10,761 nucleotides of DNA from CBDDBX01 sp965225955. GTDB lineage: Bacteria > Acidobacteriota > Aminicenantia > UBA2199. Shown here in pieces: positions 1 through 4,862 of this stretch. Each line of letters begins with the position of its first letter. The first letter of the stretch is position 1. The stretch lies in contig CBDDBX010000011.1 of NCBI GenBank assembly GCA_965225955.1, forward strand, positions 1 through 10,761, given 5' to 3'. The notes under the pieces are model-generated. The model was not told where the DNA came from. It saw only the letters and a list, made by a program, of their open reading frames with translations, and searched no databases. Both the position numbers and the translations under genes were made by a program.

Positions 1-108
1 AGAATTTTGTATGCTTTGTAAATTGCTTTATTTAGAATTTCCACTTTGAATAGACTCCTTATTGCCAGGATGACTGGTTATTATAACACAAACAGCAGCA
101 GCTGATAA

Positions 109-129
109 CTGTGACAAAGACTGTCACAG
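109..129 (-). terminator. Hairpin over the stop codon of the Cys-rich membrane protein gene
   Basis: CTGTGACA (109-116) and TGTCACAG (122-129) form a perfect 8-bp inverted repeat around a 5-base loop. The minus-strand stop codon (124-126) lies inside the stem. No run of T follows on the minus strand, so it is not a textbook intrinsic terminator; it may end transcription weakly or protect the 3' end of the mRNA. Nothing else is recognisable in bases 1-123. Confidence 0.35.
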
Positions 130-609
130 CTTAAAGGAGATGTTGTCCGTTTGAAATGATTTGAGTATAAAGGGGTCTTCGGTGTAGTTCCAGTAGAGGC
201 AGTAACGACCTGGAAATCCCTGCAGATTTATCATTACTTTGCGCTCCTGAAGTGCCAGAGAGCATATGAGGATTTTATTATCGAAATGACAACACTCGGT
301 ACATAAGGTAGTAAAATCTTTATTCATGCATAAATTCGATAGAATAAAGTTACGCTGATTCTCTTCAAATTTTCTCAGTTTTGCCTGTAACTTTGTACTG
401 TTCTTATTGTATCGCCTGTACCTGAGGTATCTTATTATCATCATTGCTATTACTGAGAAAAAAAATATTCTGAAAATCAGAAATGGAGAAGAGAGAATTC
501 CTCTGCTGTGAGATGACCATATTGACAGTGTAACGTCTGTAGAGGCTACAATGGCCCATAATCCCCAGGCCATATTTGTCCAGAAAGTGTCTTTTCTGAT
601 TGATGCCAT
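124..609 (-). CDS. Small two-helix membrane protein with a Cys cluster, function unknown
   Basis: I do not recognise this 161-residue protein. Two hydrophobic stretches (about residues 11-30 and 42-62) look like a membrane hairpin. They are followed by a very basic stretch (residues 60-80, RYLRYRRYNK), which under the positive-inside rule places the C-terminal half in the cytoplasm. That half has six cysteines (94, 103, 106, 107, 116, 137), including CTECCH at 103-108, which could bind metal or form disulfides. The spacing matches no zinc-ribbon pattern I can name. The ATG at 609 gives the longest reading frame but has no Shine-Dalgarno sequence. A promoter-like pair ends only 7 bases upstream, so the mRNA may be leaderless. 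It is divergent from the hydrolase gene. Composition resembles the neighbouring genes. The lack of recognisable homology leaves modest doubt that it is a gene. Confidence 0.6.
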   Translation of the reverse strand: MASIRKDTFWTNMAWGLWAIVASTDVTLSIWSSHSRGILSSPFLIFRIFFFSVIAMMIIRYLRYRRYNKNSTKLQAKLRKFEENQRNFILSNLCMNKDFTTLCTECCHFDNKILICSLALQERKVMINLQGFPGRYCLYWNYTEDPFILKSFQTDNISFKL

Positions 610-616
610 GTAGTTT

Positions 617-645
617 AATATATTCTATCTGTATCTTAAGATCAA
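617..645 (-). promoter_or_regulatory. Putative sigma70 promoter of the membrane protein gene, possibly leaderless
   Basis: On the minus strand TTGATC (645-640) and TATATT (622-617) are separated by exactly 17 bases. Only 7 bases separate the -10 box from the ATG at 609, so transcription would start at or next to the start codon. This fits the absence of a ribosome binding site. AT-rich sequence makes chance matches common. Confidence 0.3.
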
Positions 646-703
646 TATTGTTATTAACAGGTTTGTTATATGGCTACTTGTAATAAACCGTTTAATGAAC
701 AGG

Positions 704-733
704 TTGCAGAAAACTGTCTGTATAACCTATAAT
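704..733 (+). promoter_or_regulatory. Putative sigma70 promoter for the hydrolase/glycosyltransferase operon
   Basis: TTGCAG (704-709) and a perfect TATAAT (728-733) are separated by 18 bases. Transcription would start near 740, leaving a leader of about 55 bases before the ATG at 795. The leader contains a small inverted repeat, TGCAG-A-CTGCA (750-760). This is the best promoter candidate in the 185-base divergent intergenic region. Confidence 0.5.
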
Positions 734-794
734 TTTCTATTGAAGAAAGTGCAGACTGCAGGGTAAAAAACTACTGTATTTTCAGGAGAATATA

Positions 795-2132
795 ATGGTT
801 TTCAGATTGATTGCTGTTTTAATATTTATTAACGTATCGGTGTGGGGGACAGTAAATATCGGTACACCACTTAAAGTGGGAGCAGACGATATGTTTCAGA
901 GGCTTCTTGCTGAAGGTAATAATGTCAATGTAATTGAAGAGAAGGAGCTGGACGGTATCAAAGGGTATTGTGTATCTTATGAGCCGGAAACTGTCCAGAG
1001 AAAAAGTACGAGACGTCATATATGGATATGGGTACCTGCAGGTAATGCTTTCTATCTTGATAACCTTAATTACGGGCTCTTCTTTTTTCAGGGAGGAGGT
1101 CTTGTTCATCATAAATCTGTGCTTGAGGGGTTTGAAACTCATCTCTACGAAGCTTTGCATAACGGAATTTTTGTTTTTCATATAGATTATAGTGTAGGAC
1201 AGGGAGATCTGCAGTATCCAGTGCAGATACGTGAATGGCTTCTGGCTCTGACCTATATAAAAAAGAACTTCCGCCTGGAAAATGTTGGCCTGGCTGGTGA
1301 GTCAGCAGGTGCAGAGGCCTGTTCAATGCTTTTTTCCAGATTCAATTTTGATGATTATAGCGTTGCCCATAAAGAAGGCGTGGCAAAACGCAGCTTTGTG
1401 CCGGTAGTTATGGCAGGTGATGAGTACGCTTCTTCTGAAGAACATATTCTCCTTGTTAAAGATCAGGAGAGGAGTAAACCCTTCATAAAAGGAATTTCTG
1501 TACTGGCGATGCCTTCTGATATGACACTGCTGGATCCTGTAGAGTTTGATTTTGAACCCTATTTCGGTGTCAAAAGGCCTGAAGAAGAAGTTCTGAGAAA
1601 ATATTCATCATTAACATATTATAGTAAAGATAACAGGCTGTTCAGTTATTCCGGTCTTGGTATCCAGACTTTTCATGGAGTAAAGGATAAACTCGTTCCG
1701 GTTCAGAGTGCCCGGAATTTTTATGAATATCTTATGGGAAAGGATTTTCCGGTTACTTATGTTGAGATGGAGGCAGATCACTCTATGTCCGGTAACTTTG
1801 ATAAAGGAGAGGTTGTTCATATGAACCAGTTCTCTTTTTTAAGAAGGCATATTTTTCCTGAATTTCAACACGAAACATTTACTCTGAAGATTAAAAAGAG
1901 TAGAACTCTTATTTACGAGTATCTTAATGTAAGGCTTAATGGGATTAATTTTAAGGGAAAAGTAAGAGTCTACAGGTATAATTCGAAAGGAATTGTCTGC
2001 ATTTTTTCTGGTGTTCTTAAGAACGATTATTTTGATGACTCATATATAAATATGAACCTTGAAGATGAAACCCGTTATATAGTTACCAAAGTACAGCTGG
2101 TTGATGGAAAAGAGGTTGAGAGCAGATATTGA
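795..2132 (+). CDS. Secreted alpha/beta hydrolase (esterase/lipase-like) with an extra C-terminal domain
   Basis: This is a 445-residue serine hydrolase of the alpha/beta fold, probably an esterase or deacylase acting outside the cytoplasm. Residues 1-18 look like a signal peptide (hydrophobic LIAVLIFINVSVW, possible cleavage after VWG); no lipobox Cys is present. The nucleophile elbow is GESAG with Ser170. The acid is probably Asp298 (GVKDKLVP) and the base His329 (ADHS). The strand before the oxyanion loop reads QGGG (99-102) where hormone-sensitive-lipase-like esterases have HGGG. DYSV (131-134) matches the conserved DY of that group. The catalytic domain should end near residue 355; about 85 further residues (362-445) look beta-rich and are not part of the usual fold. 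AGGAG at 784-788 supports the ATG at 795. It opens a same-strand run ending in a GT4 glycosyltransferase, which suggests, as inference, a glycan or glycolipid ester as substrate. Confidence 0.8.
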   Translation: MVFRLIAVLIFINVSVWGTVNIGTPLKVGADDMFQRLLAEGNNVNVIEEKELDGIKGYCVSYEPETVQRKSTRRHIWIWVPAGNAFYLDNLNYGLFFFQGGGLVHHKSVLEGFETHLYEALHNGIFVFHIDYSVGQGDLQYPVQIREWLLALTYIKKNFRLENVGLAGESAGAEACSMLFSRFNFDDYSVAHKEGVAKRSFVPVVMAGDEYASSEEHILLVKDQERSKPFIKGISVLAMPSDMTLLDPVEFDFEPYFGVKRPEEEVLRKYSSLTYYSKDNRLFSYSGLGIQTFHGVKDKLVPVQSARNFYEYLMGKDFPVTYVEMEADHSMSGNFDKGEVVHMNQFSFLRRHIFPEFQHETFTLKIKKSRTLIYEYLNVRLNGINFKGKVRVYRYNSKGIVCIFSGVLKNDYFDDSYINMNLEDETRYIVTKVQLVDGKEVESRY

Positions 2133-2146
2133 TAAGGAGTTACGAA

Positions 2147-2326
2147 ATGAATGAATATGATTTTGCAACAGCTTATAGTAAAGTAGATGGCACAATAAGA
2201 GCTGAGGTAAAGGGTGTAATGGATATGTTACTTGAAAACTGTCATTCAATAGATGTTATGGAGCAGGTTATCAGAGAAGTGGAAGGGATAGTCACTAATC
2301 TGAAAGAGTGGTCCTCAGAAGAGTAG
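2147..2326 (+). CDS. Small acidic helical protein of unknown function
   Basis: A 59-residue protein that I do not recognise. It is acidic, has no signal peptide or membrane segment, and looks almost wholly helical, with hydrophobic spacing that would suit a helical hairpin or a small binding partner. One cysteine (CHS) lies in the middle. The start is taken as the ATG at 2147 because AAGGAG (2134-2139) sits 7 bases upstream. A TTG at 2129 is in frame but would place the ribosome binding site inside the gene. The gene begins 14 bases after the hydrolase stop, so co-transcription is very likely. A ribosome binding site at the right distance and tight packing support a real small gene over a chance frame. 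Confidence 0.6.
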   Translation: MNEYDFATAYSKVDGTIRAEVKGVMDMLLENCHSIDVMEQVIREVEGIVTNLKEWSSEE

Positions 2327-2346
2327 TCTCCGGCTGGTAGTCAATG

Positions 2347-2375
2347 TTGACACCAAAAGACGCCTGTGATAGCTT
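2347..2375 (+). promoter_or_regulatory. Putative internal promoter before the coiled-coil/GT4 pair
   Basis: A perfect TTGACA (2347-2352) is followed after 17 bases by TAGCTT (2370-2375), a poor -10 box preceded by TG at 2367-2368, the extended -10 arrangement. It lies in the 91-base gap between the 59-residue gene and the coiled-coil gene and could allow that pair to be expressed separately from the hydrolase. Confidence 0.4.
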
Positions 2376-2417
2376 TATTTCTCAATGGAAACAACTATTT
2401 GAGTGAAGGAGGAGTCT

Positions 2418-3008
2418 ATGACGGATAAGAAGTCAGGGACTGGAGACGAACAGTTTTTCAGTGCAGGTGAGGGAATTGATGTAAATGCCATTATGGCAGA
2501 TATTAAAGAGAAGATTGAAGGAAAAATCTCATCCGGTGTACTGAAGAGTAAAGAGATAAATGAAATAGAAGATATGGAGATGCTTCCTTTACCTGATTTT
2601 CAGGAAATTCCCCATGTCTATCAGAACCACCTCTATCCGGATTCAATGAACAGAATCGGTTTTGAACCTGAAGGCCCTGGTAGTACTCCCCTGAAAAAAC
2701 TGATAAAGAAAGTTCTGAGTAAATTCAGAAGAGTTCTTCTTCCTCTTCTGAGATACATGATCCGGCCTGTTACTGATGAAACAAGACGTATACATGTAGA
2801 CAGACATAATGAATTAAGACCTTTAACGTTTCAGAGCAAAGAGTATATAAAGCTCCTTCATAATGCTCTGAATAATATGGTTACTGAAAGTTCAAAGCTT
2901 AAAATAGAAAATGATCTTCTGAAAACCAGAATGAAGGTTCTTGAAGATAAGATCGAGTTTGTAGAAAGAAGACAGCGGGCAATAGAAAAACGGCAGTTTG
3001 AGAAATGA
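2418..3008 (+). CDS. Coiled-coil protein with glycan-cluster N-terminal motif, partner of GT4
   Basis: A 196-residue cytoplasmic protein with no signal peptide. Residues 20-36 (IDVNAIMADIKEKIEGK) resemble an N-terminal motif that I recall from SAM-dependent methyltransferases and related proteins in polysaccharide clusters. A basic amphipathic segment (93-117, with KKLIKKVL and LLPLLRYMIRP) could lie on a membrane surface. A conserved-looking RPVTDETRR...HNEL block follows, then a heptad coiled coil (about 140-195). No catalytic domain is visible, so it looks like the stalk region without an enzyme. The ATG at 2418 is chosen because AAGGAGGAG (2406-2414) is an excellent ribosome binding site; an in-frame GTG at 2403 lies upstream of that site. 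Its stop overlaps the glycosyltransferase start by ATGA, which implies coupled synthesis and possibly a complex. A scaffold or length-control role is inference only. Confidence 0.7.
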   Translation: MTDKKSGTGDEQFFSAGEGIDVNAIMADIKEKIEGKISSGVLKSKEINEIEDMEMLPLPDFQEIPHVYQNHLYPDSMNRIGFEPEGPGSTPLKKLIKKVLSKFRRVLLPLLRYMIRPVTDETRRIHVDRHNELRPLTFQSKEYIKLLHNALNNMVTESSKLKIENDLLKTRMKVLEDKIEFVERRQRAIEKRQFEK

Positions 3009-4078
3009 AGATACATCAGTTACTGACTTCATACTCTTATGGAGATGCTATAGGAAATGAAGCTCTGGTTATAAGAGATTTTCTGAGAAACCGTGGGGTT
3101 GAATCTGAAATTTTTGCTATGGCCTATCACCAGAAATATGCAGGTCAGGTGATAAATTATAAAGAGTATGACCAGTACAGTGATGGTGATGGAATACTTA
3201 TCTACCATTTTTCCATCGGTTCACCTGTAACCAGAAAATTCCTTTCTGCTGAAGACAGAAAGGTCATGATTTATCATAATATTACTCCTCATCACTTTTT
3301 TCTGGACTACCACAGGATTCTTGCTAAAGATTGCTTTAAAGGTCGTCTTGAACTAAAAAAATTTGTAGGTAAAGTTGATCTGGCTCTCGGAGATTCACAG
3401 TACAATGTGGATGAGCTCGATGAAGCGGGGTTTGATAATACCGGAGTCCTGCCTCTGGTTATGAATTTTCATAAATTTGATAAACCTCCGGTTCCGGTGG
3501 TTGATGATATTTTCAGAGACGATAAAACAAATATTATCTATGTAGGAAGAATTATTCCCAATAAGAAAATAGAAGACGTTGTAAAATCCTTTGCAATGTA
3601 TCAGAAACTTTTCAATAAAGATTCAAGACTTATTATTGTAGGAGAATATCGAGGTTTTGAACGTTATCACTCTGCTCTTATGAAGATGGTAGCTGATCTG
3701 GAAGTTGAAAACATTCACTTCACCGGGCATGTGCCGGAAGATGAACTGCTGACCTACTTTAAACTTGCAGATATCTATCTGCATATGAGTGAACATGAGG
3801 GGTTCTGTGCTCCTGTACCTGAAGGTTTCTATCTTAATATACCTGTGGTTGCATTTAATGCAGGAGCTGTTAAGGAGACTATGAACCGTGGTGGTATTCT
3901 TGTTAACAGAAAAGAGTATGTAAATATAGCAGGGGTAATTGACAGACTTGTTGCGGATTCTGTGTTCCGCCAGAAGGTACTGGATACTCAGCAGAAGGCT
4001 CTTGAGAAGTATTCCCAGAACCGTACCGGTTCAATTATGGTTGATTATCTGGAAAAACTGACTGGCAGGAAAATCTGA
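3005..4078 (+). CDS. Family 4 glycosyltransferase (GT-B fold)
   Basis: A 357-residue retaining glycosyltransferase of the GT4 family, likely moving a sugar from a nucleotide-sugar onto an envelope glycan. The N-terminal half carries the glycine loop GDAIGNEAL (13-21), the acceptor-side signature of GT-B enzymes. The C-terminal half has YVGRIIPNKK (179-188), the usual GR..P.K donor-site element, and the E-x7-E signature E265-GFCAPVP-E273, followed by PVVAFNAGAVKET. Length is typical for GT4. No signal peptide or membrane helix is visible, so it is cytoplasmic or peripheral to the membrane. Translation starts at 3005, where ATGA overlaps the stop of the coiled-coil gene. Only a weak GAG is present upstream, consistent with translational coupling. 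The sugar and acceptor cannot be read from the sequence. Confidence 0.9.
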   Translation: MKIHQLLTSYSYGDAIGNEALVIRDFLRNRGVESEIFAMAYHQKYAGQVINYKEYDQYSDGDGILIYHFSIGSPVTRKFLSAEDRKVMIYHNITPHHFFLDYHRILAKDCFKGRLELKKFVGKVDLALGDSQYNVDELDEAGFDNTGVLPLVMNFHKFDKPPVPVVDDIFRDDKTNIIYVGRIIPNKKIEDVVKSFAMYQKLFNKDSRLIIVGEYRGFERYHSALMKMVADLEVENIHFTGHVPEDELLTYFKLADIYLHMSEHEGFCAPVPEGFYLNIPVVAFNAGAVKETMNRGGILVNRKEYVNIAGVIDRLVADSVFRQKVLDTQQKALEKYSQNRTGSIMVDYLEKLTGRKI

Positions 4079-4090
4079 TAATTTCCTGCC
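4064..4090. terminator. Shared hairpin between convergent GT4 and rsmD genes
   Basis: GGCAGGAAA (4064-4072) and TTTCCTGCC (4082-4090) form a perfect 9-bp stem with a 9-base loop. The GT4 stop codon (4076-4078) is in the loop. Read on the minus strand, the stem is followed after a few bases by TTTTT, so it would serve better as the rsmD terminator; on the plus strand no T run follows. The convergent layout and 24-base gap between genes fit a two-way terminator. Confidence 0.55.
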
Positions 4091-4102
4091 CTGAAATATA
4101 TT

Positions 4103-4675
4103 CTACTCAGATTCTTTTTCTTCTTTGGGAAGCCTGTAAAAATCGAGACACTTCTGCCCCAGAGTGTGAGTTTTATACAATTCAAAATATTTGGCGTCAA
4201 ATTTGAGAGCTTTGGGTCTTTCCAGAACTACAATTCCATTTTCAGCCATGATGTTTCTCTTGTAAAGTATTTTGAGAGGATTGGCGTATTCAAGAAGTTT
4301 GTATGGAGGGTCAAGAAAAACGATGTCAAATTTCATCCCCTCTTTGTGTAGCTGGATTACTGATCTGTTGTAGTCCCCCTTTATTAATCTGTAGTAGTCA
4401 GAAGGGATACCAATTTTATCAATATTGTGTTTCAGTACTTTCAGATTCTCCTGAAGCTGATCTATAAATACAACATAATCTGCTCCACGTGATATTGCTT
4501 CCAGTCCTACGTTACCACTACCACCAAAGCCATCAAGAAACACAGTTTCTCTTATATCGTTTTGTAAAATATCAAAAAATGCAAGTTTGAGTTTAGCCGT
4601 TGTAGGTCTGACTCCAGGGTCGTTGACGGTTTTCAGCTTTCTTCCTTTATATATTCCACCATGTATTCTAAGCAT
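4103..4675 (-). CDS. rsmD: 16S rRNA (guanine(966)-N(2))-methyltransferase RsmD
   Basis: Transfers a methyl group from SAM to N2 of G966 in 16S rRNA during 30S assembly. With the start at 4675 the protein has 190 residues, close to the 198 of the E. coli enzyme. It opens with MLRIHGGIYKGRKLK, matching the family opening (RIIGG..KGR.L), then RPTTAKLKLAFFDIL, the SAM-binding motif LDGFGGSGNVGLEA (47-60) and the catalytic DPPY (122-125). The motif I glycines are kept although many relatives read LDLFAGSG. The frame stays open upstream to a GTG at 4738, with another ATG at 4690, but this extension is outside the family, includes nine A's in a row on the coding strand, and none of the starts has a good ribosome binding site. 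The 4675 start is chosen on family length. It is divergent from the kinase gene. Confidence 0.9.
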   Translation of the reverse strand: MLRIHGGIYKGRKLKTVNDPGVRPTTAKLKLAFFDILQNDIRETVFLDGFGGSGNVGLEAISRGADYVVFIDQLQENLKVLKHNIDKIGIPSDYYRLIKGDYNRSVIQLHKEGMKFDIVFLDPPYKLLEYANPLKILYKRNIMAENGIVVLERPKALKFDAKYFELYKTHTLGQKCLDFYRLPKEEKESE

Positions 4676-4751
4676 ATTTTCAGGATACATTTTTTTTTCA
4701 GAGCCGTCAATATTCAGGTTTCTGATGGATTGCAGCACTTTGAAATGAATT

Positions 4752-4770
4752 GGCTGATATAAAATCAGCC
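4752..4770 (-). promoter_or_regulatory. Hairpin in the probable rsmD leader
   Basis: GGCTGAT (4752-4758) and ATCAGCC (4764-4770) form a perfect 7-bp stem with a 5-base loop, directly followed on the plus strand by a second small repeat, CCGG-AATG-CCGG (4770-4781). Both lie between the candidate rsmD promoter and its start codon. They may be an mRNA leader structure. No riboswitch or known protein-binding leader is recognised. Confidence 0.25.
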
Positions 4771-4824
4771 CGGAATGCCGGAGTCTGATAAATTTATGAT
4801 GAAATGAGATTAAATTCGTTATCT

Positions 4825-4843
4825 ATTATATAGTATAGCTATA
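4825..4843. promoter_or_regulatory. Overlapping divergent -10 boxes and palindrome between rsmD and the kinase gene
   Basis: TATAGT (4829-4834, plus) can serve the kinase gene and a perfect TATAAT (4830-4825, minus) can serve rsmD; the two boxes overlap. No good -35 box is seen for either. A perfect palindrome, TATAGCTATA (4834-4843), abuts the plus-strand box and overlaps a second palindrome, AGCTATAGCT (4837-4846). Such a site could be an operator for either gene, though AT-rich palindromes also arise by chance. Confidence 0.35.
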
Positions 4844-4862
4844 GCTTTGGCAGGCTGAAGTA

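Noticed and set aside
819..1326. Minus- and plus-strand frames overlapping the hydrolase gene
   Set aside because: The hydrolase frame carries the signal peptide, catalytic triad and a ribosome binding site; the others are shadows.
2129..2146. TTG start giving a 65-residue version of the small protein
   Set aside because: AAGGAG at 2134-2139 lies inside that extension at ideal spacing for the ATG at 2147.
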